Assembly (NCBI GenBank): GCA_023140455.1
Contig: JAGLLQ010000010.1
Coordinates: forward strand, 1-34,740
Direction of reading: 5' to 3'
DNA: 34,740 bases
Source: Desulfobacteraceae bacterium
GTDB lineage: Bacteria > Desulfobacterota > Desulfobacteria > Desulfobacterales > Desulfobacteraceae
Shown here: positions 1-8,501 of the stretch, in pieces
How the letters are laid out: the number at the start of each line of letters is the position of its first letter
How positions within the stretch are numbered: position 1 is the first letter of the stretch
Translations under genes and position numbers: made by a program
Notes under the pieces: model-generated
What the model was told of the DNA's origin: nothing
What the model saw: the letters and a program-made list of their open reading frames with translations, nothing else
The model's database searches: none

Positions 1-809
1 TGGTCAGCATACTTCTTTTTTTACGTAAAGGTGCGCACATAGTTTTATCCCAGGATAATTTTCCAACAGGTATTATTAATTCTTTTGAAACTAACAAGCC
101 AACCTTTCTATATGCTTCACCTTTTCATTATAGTTTGCTTGCAACTCATAATAACATTTCAAACAAACTATTATCAGATGTTCGAAAAGCCGTTGTAACC
201 GCTGTCTCCTTAAATAAAAAAACAGAACAACAATTTTTTAATAAATTTAAAATTCACTTGAGTCAGGCCTATGGAATCATTGAAGTTGGCCTGCCATTTA
301 TTAATGATAAATTTGATGACGACTATATATGTTCTGTTGGCCAAATCTTACCAGGTTATGAATTAAAAATAAAAAACCCTGATGGAAAAGGACAAGGCAC
401 AATTTTACTTAAAGGAAAAGGAATGTATCATGCTTATACATCTCCCTGGAAAAAACGAGCACAATGGTTTGATACATGTGATATCGGGTATATAAAAAAT
501 TCTTATCTTTTTATTTCAGGCAGAAGCAAAAATATAATAAATTTTGCCGGGATGAAAATATTTCCAGAAGAAGTAGAAGAGGTTATTTCAGAATATGAAC
601 AAATCGATGAGGTACGTGTGTTTGCAGAGCAACATGATATTTATGGTCAACTTCCTGTAGCTGAAATTGTGCTTGCAACCAAAGAAAAACTTGATATTTT
701 TAAACTTAAAAAATATTGCTTACAAAAACTTGATTCTTATAAAGTCCCAAAGGAATTTATTGAGGTTAAGTTCATAAAAAAAACAACAAGTAATAAAATA
801 CAAAGATAA
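1..809 (+). CDS. AMP-dependent acyl/aryl ligase, 5'-truncated (C-terminal 269 codons)
   Basis: The reading frame is open from base 3 to the stop at 807-809, so the gene starts before the window. The visible part is the second half of an adenylate-forming enzyme (acyl-CoA synthetase/AMP ligase superfamily). Recognisable motifs in order are AYGIIEVG (the A5 adenine-contact motif), DTCDIGY (A7, whose Asp contacts the ribose), ISGRSKNIINFAG (A8 hinge), and a terminal TSNKIQR (A10) that keeps the Lys expected to catalyse adenylation. The family activates a carboxylic acid as acyl-AMP and passes it to CoA or an acyl carrier protein. The gene leads, with a 25-base gap, into ketoreductase, thioesterase and ketosynthase genes, so it probably primes or recycles acyl chains for that pathway. 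The N-terminal P-loop and substrate pocket are not visible, so substrate cannot be proposed. An internal TTG at 135 is not a convincing start, because homologous sequence continues upstream of it. Confidence 0.85.
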   Translation, partial: VSILLFLRKGAHIVLSQDNFPTGIINSFETNKPTFLYASPFHYSLLATHNNISNKLLSDVRKAVVTAVSLNKKTEQQFFNKFKIHLSQAYGIIEVGLPFINDKFDDDYICSVGQILPGYELKIKNPDGKGQGTILLKGKGMYHAYTSPWKKRAQWFDTCDIGYIKNSYLFISGRSKNIINFAGMKIFPEEVEEVISEYEQIDEVRVFAEQHDIYGQLPVAEIVLATKEKLDIFKLKKYCLQKLDSYKVPKEFIEVKFIKKTTSNKIQR

Positions 810-834
810 TAACTTTACCATTTCGGAGAAGACA

Positions 835-1569
835 ATGAGTGATACAAATGAGCAGATAGTATTAGTAACCGGTGGCAGCAAAGGTATTGGCAGAGCAATA
901 GCTGTTGAGCTAGGCCAAAAAGAACGTTTTGTTTATGTAAACTATCATTCAGATGAAAAAGGAGCTCTTAAAACCTGCAAATTAATTGAAGACAATGGTG
1001 GAAAAGCCAAAGCCCTGCAATTTGATGTTAGTGATGCTGCCTTGTCAGAAAAAGCTGTAAAATCAATACTTGATACTCATGGAAAAGTTGATATTCTTGT
1101 TAATAATGCAGGGATTAGAAACGATAAGCTCATGGCGTGGATGCAGGAACCTGACTGGAAAAATGTTTTAGACACCAACCTTGCTTCTTTTTTTAATGTA
1201 TCAAAGCTTATTGTTAAAAATATGATTACCAAACGCTTTGGAAGGATCATCAATATTTCATCAACAGCAGGCCAGGTTGGTAATGCAGGTCAGGTTAATT
1301 ATTCTGCTGCTAAAGCAGGTTTAATTGGAGCAACCAAAGCTCTGGCAAAAGAAATTGCCAGAAGGAATATTACTGTAAATGCAGTATCCCCAGGATTTAT
1401 TGATACAGGGATGCTCGATGGTATGCCTATAGAAGAAATAAAAAAAATGATACCAAGTGCAAGGCTTGGAACAGTTGAAGAAGTAAGCTCCCTGGTAGGT
1501 TTTTTATGTTCAGATAAGGCTTCTTATATAACAGGACAGATTATTGGAGTTAATGGCGGAGTAGCATAA
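835..1569 (+). CDS. FabG-like 3-oxoacyl-[ACP] reductase (SDR)
   Basis: A 244-residue classical short-chain dehydrogenase/reductase, the normal length for FabG. The cofactor loop is TGGSKGIG near residue 12, NNAG lies at 90-93, and the catalytic residues Ser143, Tyr156 and Lys160 have the same Ser-to-Tyr spacing as E. coli FabG. PGFIDT follows the active site, as in FabG. It should reduce 3-oxoacyl chains on an acyl carrier protein to 3-hydroxyacyl chains using NADPH. The ATG at 835 has CGGAGAA at 824-830 as ribosome binding site. It sits between the AMP ligase and the thioesterase, so it is more likely the dedicated ketoreductase of this cluster (like the reductases of aryl-polyene clusters) than the housekeeping fabG. 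That specialisation is inferred from context; the SDR call itself is secure. Confidence 0.9.
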   Translation: MSDTNEQIVLVTGGSKGIGRAIAVELGQKERFVYVNYHSDEKGALKTCKLIEDNGGKAKALQFDVSDAALSEKAVKSILDTHGKVDILVNNAGIRNDKLMAWMQEPDWKNVLDTNLASFFNVSKLIVKNMITKRFGRIINISSTAGQVGNAGQVNYSAAKAGLIGATKALAKEIARRNITVNAVSPGFIDTGMLDGMPIEEIKKMIPSARLGTVEEVSSLVGFLCSDKASYITGQIIGVNGGVA

Positions 1570-1591
1570 ACACATTATTTAAATTATAAAA

Positions 1592-2053
1592 ATGAAAAAA
1601 CCATATTTCAAACATATAAAAGACGGGCCGGAACCTTTAAGAGCAATTGTAAACACCACAACCAGATTTGAAGAAATTGATTCAATGGGTATAGCCTGGC
1701 ATGGGAGATTTGCAAGTTACTTTGAAGATGCCCGTGTAGCTTTGGGTGAAAAATATAAAATTAGTTATTTTGATCTTTTTAGAAATGGAATTTTAGCTCC
1801 ATTAAAAAAAATTCATATCGATTTTAAAACACCTGTTTTTTTTCGAGAAAAAATTTCAATAGAATGTATTCTGCATTATACACGTGCTTCAAAAATTTCA
1901 ACTGAATACATAATCAAAAAGCAAGATAATTCAATAGCTGCAACAGGGTACGTAATTCAAATGCTGCTTAATCCTGAGTATGAACTCTTTTTAACTCAAC
2001 CAGAGTATTATAAAAACTTCTGTGAGATGTGGGAGAAGGGGGAAATTAGATGA
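1592..2053 (+). CDS. Hotdog-fold acyl thioesterase (4-HBT/YbgC type)
   Basis: A 153-residue single hotdog domain. Residues 24-36 (TRFEEIDSMGIAW) match the 4-hydroxybenzoyl-CoA thioesterase/YbgC signature, with Asp30 at the catalytic aspartate position, followed by HGRFASYFEDAR. The family hydrolyses acyl-CoA or acyl-ACP thioesters. In this operon it may release the finished chain or edit stalled intermediates. Homologous small thioesterases occur in aryl-polyene gene clusters. It starts 22 bases after the ketoreductase, and its stop overlaps the next start (ATGA, 2050-2053), which implies translational coupling to the ketosynthase. No clear Shine-Dalgarno sequence precedes its ATG. Substrate is unknown. 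Confidence 0.8.
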   Translation: MKKPYFKHIKDGPEPLRAIVNTTTRFEEIDSMGIAWHGRFASYFEDARVALGEKYKISYFDLFRNGILAPLKKIHIDFKTPVFFREKISIECILHYTRASKISTEYIIKKQDNSIAATGYVIQMLLNPEYELFLTQPEYYKNFCEMWEKGEIR

Positions 2054-3180
2054 GAAATGTTATTATTGCTCAAACCTCTGTTGTTACTTCTGTCGGCTTA
2101 AGTTTGGACTCTACTTTTCAATCTTTTTTGAATCGCAAATCAGGCTTTAAAAAAATTGACCGTTTCAAGACTACAAACTATAGAAGCAAATATGCAGCAC
2201 TTATTAAAGATATTGAGACACCTCAAGATAGAAGTAGTTTCTTAAATCTTACTGATTTGATCATAGATCAACTTATTGATATCCCAAGAGACAGCCTTTT
2301 ATTAACAGCCACAGCACAAGCATGTGTTGATTTGTTTGAAAAAAATACAAAAAAGCAATGTTCCTTAAATAAATACTTGATCCCTTCCAATATTCCAAAA
2401 TATATTGCTGAAAAACTAAACTTGAAAGATAGCGGGATAAATATCAATTCTGCATGTGCTTCTCCCACTATTGCTATTATTAAAGGTGCACAAATGATTG
2501 AAAACAAAAGAGCAGATTCTGTTCTTATATTTTGTGCTGATATTGTAAGCGAATTTGTTTTTTCAGGTTTTTCTGCTCTTAACGCGCTATCTCCTGACCC
2601 TACAAAGCCATTTGATATTAATAGAAAAGGATTAAGTCTTGGTGATGGAGGAGCTGCAATACTTCTTATGGATGAAGAGCTTGCTAAAAAAAATTCTATT
2701 AAGTTTAACACTTCCATTGCAGGGGGTGGCATTGCATCTGATGCTACTCATATTACTGCACCGGCTCAGGATGGACGTGGATTAATAATAGCTATTAACA
2801 ATGCTCTTAAAACTGCAAAAATAACTCCTGACCAGATTGGTGCAATTAATACACACGGTACAGGGACTATATATAATGATTCCATGGAAATTAATGCATT
2901 TAAAAATGTTTTCAAAGATTTAAGGATACCCGGAAACTCATTTAAAGGCTCAATTGGACATACTTTAGGCGGGGCTGGTGGAATTGAAGCCGCTGTTGGT
3001 ACATTAATGCTTAAAGAAAATATACTTCCCGGAACCTATGGTTTTTCAAATCCGGACAGAGGCGCTGAAAATTTAATAAGCTCTGAAAACGTACCTTTTT
3101 ATAAAGATCATCTTCTAAGTACAAATTCTGGTTTTGCCGGAACAAATGCTGCTTTAGTTTTAAAAAGGATAAATTGCTAA
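2050..3180 (+). CDS. Beta-ketoacyl synthase (FabF-like, catalytically complete)
   Basis: A 376-residue thiolase-fold condensing enzyme, somewhat shorter than FabF (about 410). The nucleophile is Cys136 in NSACASPTIA. The two catalytic histidines are His269 in THGTGT and His304 in GSIGHTLGGAGG, with the conserved Lys299 just before. It should carry out decarboxylative Claisen condensation of malonyl-ACP with an acyl primer. The C-terminal GFAGTNAALVLKR is the usual glycine-rich end of FabF. It is followed directly (TAATG overlap) by a half-length ketosynthase-like protein without nucleophile. That arrangement resembles the catalytic/chain-length-factor pairs of type II polyketide and aryl-polyene systems. 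A dedicated secondary-metabolite or specialised-lipid role is therefore likelier than housekeeping fatty acid synthesis. Confidence 0.9.
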   Translation: MRNVIIAQTSVVTSVGLSLDSTFQSFLNRKSGFKKIDRFKTTNYRSKYAALIKDIETPQDRSSFLNLTDLIIDQLIDIPRDSLLLTATAQACVDLFEKNTKKQCSLNKYLIPSNIPKYIAEKLNLKDSGININSACASPTIAIIKGAQMIENKRADSVLIFCADIVSEFVFSGFSALNALSPDPTKPFDINRKGLSLGDGGAAILLMDEELAKKNSIKFNTSIAGGGIASDATHITAPAQDGRGLIIAINNALKTAKITPDQIGAINTHGTGTIYNDSMEINAFKNVFKDLRIPGNSFKGSIGHTLGGAGGIEAAVGTLMLKENILPGTYGFSNPDRGAENLISSENVPFYKDHLLSTNSGFAGTNAALVLKRINC

Positions 3181-3941
3181 TGGATTATTATATTGGCGGC
3201 ATAGGCTTTGTAACTCCTAATTCTTCCGGATGCGGCAGAGATTTTAAAAACTTTAATCCAAAACCCGGAAAACTTTCCTCCATGTCAAGAAAAGATGTTT
3301 TAGACAAACCCTATAAACCTTTTGGCAGAATGGACTTTTTTTCAAAAATCGGTTTTGCAGGTACATATTTTGCCTGTAAAGATGCTGGATTAGTTACCCC
3401 AGAATTAACCCATGAGAATAAAACTTCAGATACTGCTATAATTGTATCTACACACTTTAGATGCCTTGAGACTGACAATAATTATTTTGCAACAATTAAA
3501 CCTGAGAATGGGAAAAATGCCAGCCCTGCTTTGTTTGCATACGCTCTTCCAAATGCATTTTTAGGGGAAGCTTCTATTTATCTAAAAACAACCGGTCAAT
3601 GTTTTGTTGTTAACGAAGATAATACAGATGGAATTACTGCACTTAAAATGGCATTTGATATATTAGATTCTAATGAGTCTGAAATTGTAATATGTGGTAT
3701 CTGTGATACAAACATACCTGAATTTCTCAAAAACCAAATTAATTTTAAAGATAGAAATTTTTCAGGGAGTCTTTTTTTTACAATCAGTAAAAAAGAACAA
3801 AATAATAATTATGGCAAAATAAAAGAAGATGAAGATGGTTTTATTTTTTTTAATGGAAATAATATAGAAAATCTCCTTGATCTTGCTCGAGTTTGTATAG
3901 AAAATAAAAAAATTAAATTTAAGGAAAAATTATTATTATGA
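3180..3941 (+). CDS. Ketosynthase-like chain-length-factor homologue, half length, no catalytic Cys
   Basis: A 253-residue protein resembling only the N-terminal half of a ketosynthase (the 'beta-ketoacyl synthase-like, N-terminal' group found in aryl-polyene clusters). The ATG at 3180 overlaps the previous stop (TAATG); an in-frame TTG at 3174 is less likely. Aligning TTGQCFVVNEDNTDGITAL with the FabF active-site strand places Asn148 where the nucleophilic Cys should be. There is no second thiolase half, so both catalytic histidines are also absent. It cannot condense by itself. It may pair with the upstream ketosynthase and set chain length or stabilise it, as KS-beta/CLF subunits do. This role is inferred from family and position. 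The last 50 residues are Asn/Lys-rich and not clearly homologous to anything I recognise. Confidence 0.65.
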   Translation: MDYYIGGIGFVTPNSSGCGRDFKNFNPKPGKLSSMSRKDVLDKPYKPFGRMDFFSKIGFAGTYFACKDAGLVTPELTHENKTSDTAIIVSTHFRCLETDNNYFATIKPENGKNASPALFAYALPNAFLGEASIYLKTTGQCFVVNEDNTDGITALKMAFDILDSNESEIVICGICDTNIPEFLKNQINFKDRNFSGSLFFTISKKEQNNNYGKIKEDEDGFIFFNGNNIENLLDLARVCIENKKIKFKEKLLL

Positions 3942-5203
3942 AAATGCAACTTATATACCCACAATGGAAAAAACTTAGACACCAGACTGTATTCCATCTT
4001 CCTCCACATGCGCCTGTTGTTTTTTCCGCAGCCTTACCTGAATATGTTGATCTTCATTTTTATGATGAAAATGTACAAACTATAGAATTTGACACTTCCT
4101 ATGACATAATCGCTATCTCAGTAATGCTTACCTGTCAGATTCAAAGAGCCTTTGAAATTGCTGATAAATATAGAAAAGAAGGTTTAACTGTAATCTTTGG
4201 CGGCATTGCCACAATGCTTCATTCCAAAGAAGTTATGGAGCATGCTGATTCTGTATTTCTTGGTGAAGTTGAAGATGGCAGACTTGAAATGCTTCTTGAA
4301 GATTTCAAAAATGATAAGCTTAAAAAAGTTTATGATTATATGCAAAATCACCCTGATACAAACAGTATAGGTCCGGCCAGAAGAGATATCCTTGATAATG
4401 ATCTCTATGCGTACAGAGGTATTCAAATGGTTGATCTGATTCATGCATCCCGTGGTTGCAAATTCAATTGCTTCCCCTGCTGTAACAACTTTCTTGGTGG
4501 TGCCCAATTCAGACCACGCCCAATAGATAAAGTTATTAAAGAGATGGAAGGTATAAAAAACAATCGCCTTTTTGTTGTGGATAACTCACTTGCCCAGGAT
4601 AAGGAATGGGTTATGGATCTTTTTAGAGAAATGATTCCATTAAAAAAGAAATGGGTTTCCCACCCTATTGTTTATGATGAGGATGTACTTAAACTTGCAG
4701 CTGAAGCTGGTTGCTGGTACGTTTACCAGGCAATTGTTGATACCTCAGATGTTATCAAAGATAGAATCAAGCTACTTCACGATCATGGTATTGGGGTTGA
4801 AGGAACCATTCTTCTAGGTACTGATGAACAAGATGAAGATTATATCAAACGTTTAATTGATTTTCTTATGGAAATTAATCTTGATATGGCAGAGTTTACA
4901 ATTCTCACTCCTTTTCCGGAAAGTCCTATTAGAAGAAAGTTTGAAAAACAAGGAAGAATTCTTCATAATGACTGGAGTAAATATTCGTGTGATAATGTAG
5001 TATTCAAACCAAAAAAGATATCTCCTGAAAGGCTTGAAGCCATGTATGATCTTGCATGGAATACTTTTTATGCAGACGGCGGGCAGCAAACAAAAATGGG
5101 TTCACTCTTTTATAAAGTTATTCAAAAAGAAATAAAAGATGGTACATATAGAAGATATAATCCTAAAACAAAACGGTCTTTCAGAAAAAGACTCAAAGTA
5201 TGA
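3938..5203 (+). CDS. Radical SAM enzyme 1 of tandem pair
   Basis: A 421-residue radical SAM protein. The [4Fe-4S] motif CxxxCxxC is Cys174, Cys178 and Cys181 (SRGCKFNCFPCC), with an additional adjacent Cys182. The region before it (residues about 50-115) has a Rossmann-like pattern, including VIFGGIATMLHSKEVM and HADSVFLGEVEDG. This resembles the N-terminus of B12-binding radical SAM proteins but is shorter, with no DxHxxG motif. After the barrel strands comes EGTILLGTDEQDEDYIKRL, typical of this superfamily, then a C-terminal Lys/Arg-rich tail. The start overlaps the chain-length-factor stop (ATGA, 3938-3941). Members of the superfamily methylate, cyclise or rearrange unactivated carbons. 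Here the substrate is presumably the chain made by the ketosynthase pair, but the reaction cannot be read from sequence. Confidence 0.85.
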   Translation: MKMQLIYPQWKKLRHQTVFHLPPHAPVVFSAALPEYVDLHFYDENVQTIEFDTSYDIIAISVMLTCQIQRAFEIADKYRKEGLTVIFGGIATMLHSKEVMEHADSVFLGEVEDGRLEMLLEDFKNDKLKKVYDYMQNHPDTNSIGPARRDILDNDLYAYRGIQMVDLIHASRGCKFNCFPCCNNFLGGAQFRPRPIDKVIKEMEGIKNNRLFVVDNSLAQDKEWVMDLFREMIPLKKKWVSHPIVYDEDVLKLAAEAGCWYVYQAIVDTSDVIKDRIKLLHDHGIGVEGTILLGTDEQDEDYIKRLIDFLMEINLDMAEFTILTPFPESPIRRKFEKQGRILHNDWSKYSCDNVVFKPKKISPERLEAMYDLAWNTFYADGGQQTKMGSLFYKVIQKEIKDGTYRRYNPKTKRSFRKRLKV

Positions 5204-6657
5204 GTAAAGAAAAATTAAAAAAGGTTCTTCTTGTACATCCTCTTGGATATAAATCTGAAAAAGCATCAGGTGACATTTCAAGAATCGCAAATATCACCCC
5301 ACCACTCGGGATTGCCAGTATTTGTGCATACCTTGGCCTGCACCAAATTGAATGCGATATTATTGACTGTTATGCCCATCCTGATGCAGATCTAAAAATA
5401 ATACGATATCTAAAAAAGGAAAAACCCGATTATATTGGTTTTTCCTGCTCAACTTCTACTTTTAATGACGGACTTCGTCATGCTCAAATTGCTAAATCAA
5501 TCATTGATGATATTAAAGTCGTTTTTGGCGGTGCACATGTTTCTGCATTAAAAGAATCAATTATTAAAGATTTTAAATATGTTGATTATGTTGTTGTAGG
5601 AGAAGGAGAACAAACTTTTACTGAACTAATCAAAGCTGAGAATAATAATATTTCAGATATCAAAAATATTGTATATAGAAATAGCGATAATGAAGTAATT
5701 TTTACAGGATACAGAGAAGAGCTACTTGATCTCGATTCAATACCCTTCCCTGCTTATGAAAAACTTGAGGGATATCCTGAAAAATATAAACTGCCTATTT
5801 TCAATTACCCTGTAACTCCAAATTCAAGCTGTATTTCTAGCCGTGGCTGCCCTTATTCATGCAGTTATTGTGACAGATCTGTTTTTAGAAAAACTTTCAG
5901 GTTTAACAGTGCTGAATACCTTTATGATCATTTTAAATATTTAAATAAAAATTTTGGAATCAGGCATGTTAATTTTTATGATGATCAATTTACATTTAAG
6001 AAAAAAAGAGTTCTAAAATTCTGTGAACTTATGACCTCAGGCAACCTTAAAATGAGTTTTAATTGTGCTGCCCGGGCAGAACACCTTGATTTCGAATTAG
6101 TTACAGCAATGAAAGCTGCAGGGTGTTGGATGATTAGTCTTGGTGTTGAAACAGGTGATGAAAACCTTCTTGCACAACACAGACAAAATGCAGACCTTCA
6201 AATGCTTCGAGATAAAATTGCTTTAATTAAAAAAGCTAAAATCCGTGTAAAAGCACTTTTAATGATGGGTCTGCCAGGTGAAACAAAAGAGAGCATAGCA
6301 AAAAGTAAAAAATATGTTTTTTCTCTGCCAATTGACGACTTTAATCTTGCTAAATTCACTCCTTTCCCAGGTTCTCCTATATATCAACAAATAAAAGAAG
6401 GGGCATTAATAGGAACTTTTGATGAAAACTGGAAAAAAATGGACTGCATGGAATTTCTTTTTATTCCAAATGGCATTACAAAAAAAACTTTGGAAAAACT
6501 ATTTATAGATTTTTACAGATCTCATTTTATGCGACACAAAGTTCTTTTTGGTTATATCTCAATGATATGGAAATCACCAGACAGCTGGCACCGATTTTTT
6601 AAAAGTTTTTTTCATTTTATGAGTTTTATAAAAAATAAAAAAAGGCATAAAGAATAA
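5200..6657 (+). CDS. B12-binding-domain radical SAM enzyme 2 of tandem pair
   Basis: A 485-residue protein with two recognisable parts. Residues 8-145 form a cobalamin-binding-type Rossmann domain (TPPLGIASICAYL, VVFGGAHVSALKE, DYVVVGEGEQTFTEL). As in many members of this class, no DxHxxG base-off motif is visible. The radical SAM core carries Cys217, Cys221 and Cys224 (SRGCPYSCSYC), then MISLGVETGDENLL and ALLMMGLPGETKESI, which are hallmark Elp3-like strands. The start overlaps the preceding stop by four bases (ATGA, 5200-5203), so both radical SAM enzymes are probably made in similar amounts. Known relatives include hopanoid, bacteriochlorophyll and ladderane-candidate enzymes that act on lipids. 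It ends the operon four bases from a convergent gene, with no hairpin between them. Confidence 0.88.
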   Translation: MSKEKLKKVLLVHPLGYKSEKASGDISRIANITPPLGIASICAYLGLHQIECDIIDCYAHPDADLKIIRYLKKEKPDYIGFSCSTSTFNDGLRHAQIAKSIIDDIKVVFGGAHVSALKESIIKDFKYVDYVVVGEGEQTFTELIKAENNNISDIKNIVYRNSDNEVIFTGYREELLDLDSIPFPAYEKLEGYPEKYKLPIFNYPVTPNSSCISSRGCPYSCSYCDRSVFRKTFRFNSAEYLYDHFKYLNKNFGIRHVNFYDDQFTFKKKRVLKFCELMTSGNLKMSFNCAARAEHLDFELVTAMKAAGCWMISLGVETGDENLLAQHRQNADLQMLRDKIALIKKAKIRVKALLMMGLPGETKESIAKSKKYVFSLPIDDFNLAKFTPFPGSPIYQQIKEGALIGTFDENWKKMDCMEFLFIPNGITKKTLEKLFIDFYRSHFMRHKVLFGYISMIWKSPDSWHRFFKSFFHFMSFIKNKKRHKE

Positions 6658-6661
6658 CAAC

Positions 6662-8500
6662 TTAACTTTTGCATTTTTCTTTAATTTTTTCATATTGATT
6701 CTGATAATATTCTTTTTTTTCAGTGCGGGACTTTTTCAAAGCTTCTTTAGAGGCATTTACAGCTTTATCGCAATAATTATTAAATAAACATGCTTCAGCA
6801 TATGTATCTAAGACATAAGGTGCCCTGCTAATTTCTATTGCTCTCAAAGCATAATCATATGCCTTAGTTTTATTCCTGATTTTTTCATCTTCACATGTAG
6901 CATAAAGCCATGAAAGATTATTTAATGCATGTAAATTATTATGGTCAACCTTTAATGCATTTTGCCAAGCTGTTTCTGCATTTCTAAATTCCTTATGATT
7001 GTAACTATAATCACCAACCATCGCATAAAGCCTGGTATTATCCTGATTAATTCGAAATTCCTGTTTTAATACTTTTTGCGCAATATATTTATTCAAATAT
7101 TTACTGCCAATTCCAAAATTAATAGAATATCCTGTAATACAAACAACTGAAAGTATTATGACAAAGCTAACAATCATTTTTAATACTTTATTGTTGTGTT
7201 TATCAATTTGAGACAAATCAGCCTGACAATCGCGTAAAAACTCAATTCTTTCTGTTATACTGAAATGATGCCAGTTTGGTTGGTCAGGAGATTGCCCGCT
7301 GTATTTAATTATTTTATAAAATGTCGTAATAAGTCCAAACGCATCTCCCATGACAGAAAAAACATAGGTATCAGCCTGGCGTTCAAAATTTCGCATAAAA
7401 AAACCAAAAACATATCTGAAATAAAGTAGAAAAACAGAAACCAAAACAAAGCTAAAAACAATTGATATTAAGGAATCATGATTTATATTAAAAAACAATG
7501 CTGATTTATAAAGTAAACCTGAAGAAAAAATTAACAGCATTAAAGGATCAAAAAGAAAATATATACATGACATATATCCTGCAAAAATAAAAACATAGAA
7601 ATAAAGATGCTTCTTTTTTGCATGGCCAATTTCATGGGATATAACCGCATCAATTTCCTTATCATCAAGAAGACTTATCAATGCCGGAGTTATAAGCAGA
7701 TATCTAAATTTACCCATCAAGCCCATGATACCGGCAGTAATCATAGACCCTCCAAAAAGGTCCCATTTTAAAATATCAGCATATTTAAAATCTGTCTTCG
7801 TACATAAGCTTACAATCTGTTCTCTTACTTTTCCATTTTCAAGTGGCTTACATCTCCATATTTTTTGTATCAAAACAGGTCCAAAAACTGCCATGGCAAT
7901 CATGAAAATCAATATATAAGAAATTTCCCCTATTGCTGTTGATAAAAAAGCAGGTAGAACTTTAAATGGTAATATTTGAATAATGTCTGCAACTATTGAT
8001 AACAAAAACCATGGAATAAGAGCAGGTAAAGAAAATGAAATATTGGATATAATAAAATCTTTTCTTTTAACAGAATCTGGAAAAAATTGCTTTTGAACAA
8101 TCCATGCTGAATCCCAGATAATTATCAGGTAAATTAAAAATAATAATAAAAAAATGATTGCATGCAGGGTTGGGAAAAGATGAAAAATTTTATAATCTGC
8201 AAAAAATAGTTTTAATCTGAAATAGTAAAGGTCAATACAATATACAGCTAATGCGAGGATAGAAAGTCTAAAAATATAAGAATTAATTTTATGATCAAGT
8301 TGTGATTTATTATTAAAAGAATTATTATAATCTTTTTTTGCAAGTCTTTTAAAGGAAATACGACATATCAAAATAAAAAACATAACAGCAAACAATGCAT
8401 AAATAAATGCATTATCACGAACATTGTATATACCTTCAGGGTAATAACAGGTGGTGTAAAGAATTAAAGCTGTAAGAAAATAAATAAAATTTGTAAACAT
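6662..8500 (-). CDS. Membrane-bound M48-family zinc metallopeptidase with C-terminal TPRs
   Basis: A 612-residue protein. Residues 1-215 contain about six hydrophobic segments. The zinc site is His289-Glu-Ile-Gly-His293 (HEIGH), with the third ligand Glu373 in NFERQAD, as in HtpX/Ste24-type M48 peptidases. Hydrophobic segments surround the site (about 298-332 and 342-368), and another membrane segment lies at 440-460. From about residue 485 the chain shows tetratricopeptide-like helices (MVGDYSYNHKEFRNAETAWQ, then ALNNLSWLYATCED), suggesting a protein-binding tail on the opposite end from the peptidase. Likely role: degradation of damaged membrane proteins. It starts one base after the stop of the upstream hemolysin III gene on the same strand, so the two are co-transcribed. 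Substrates are unknown. Confidence 0.85.
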   Translation of the reverse strand: MFTNFIYFLTALILYTTCYYPEGIYNVRDNAFIYALFAVMFFILICRISFKRLAKKDYNNSFNNKSQLDHKINSYIFRLSILALAVYCIDLYYFRLKLFFADYKIFHLFPTLHAIIFLLLFLIYLIIIWDSAWIVQKQFFPDSVKRKDFIISNISFSLPALIPWFLLSIVADIIQILPFKVLPAFLSTAIGEISYILIFMIAMAVFGPVLIQKIWRCKPLENGKVREQIVSLCTKTDFKYADILKWDLFGGSMITAGIMGLMGKFRYLLITPALISLLDDKEIDAVISHEIGHAKKKHLYFYVFIFAGYMSCIYFLFDPLMLLIFSSGLLYKSALFFNINHDSLISIVFSFVLVSVFLLYFRYVFGFFMRNFERQADTYVFSVMGDAFGLITTFYKIIKYSGQSPDQPNWHHFSITERIEFLRDCQADLSQIDKHNNKVLKMIVSFVIILSVVCITGYSINFGIGSKYLNKYIAQKVLKQEFRINQDNTRLYAMVGDYSYNHKEFRNAETAWQNALKVDHNNLHALNNLSWLYATCEDEKIRNKTKAYDYALRAIEISRAPYVLDTYAEACLFNNYCDKAVNASKEALKKSRTEKKEYYQNQYEKIKEKCKS

Positions 8501-8501
8501 T

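Noticed and set aside
2268..2732. 154-codon open frame on the minus strand
   Set aside because: Lies entirely antisense to the ketosynthase, which has a complete catalytic triad; its translation is Ser/Ala/Ile-rich with no recognisable domain.
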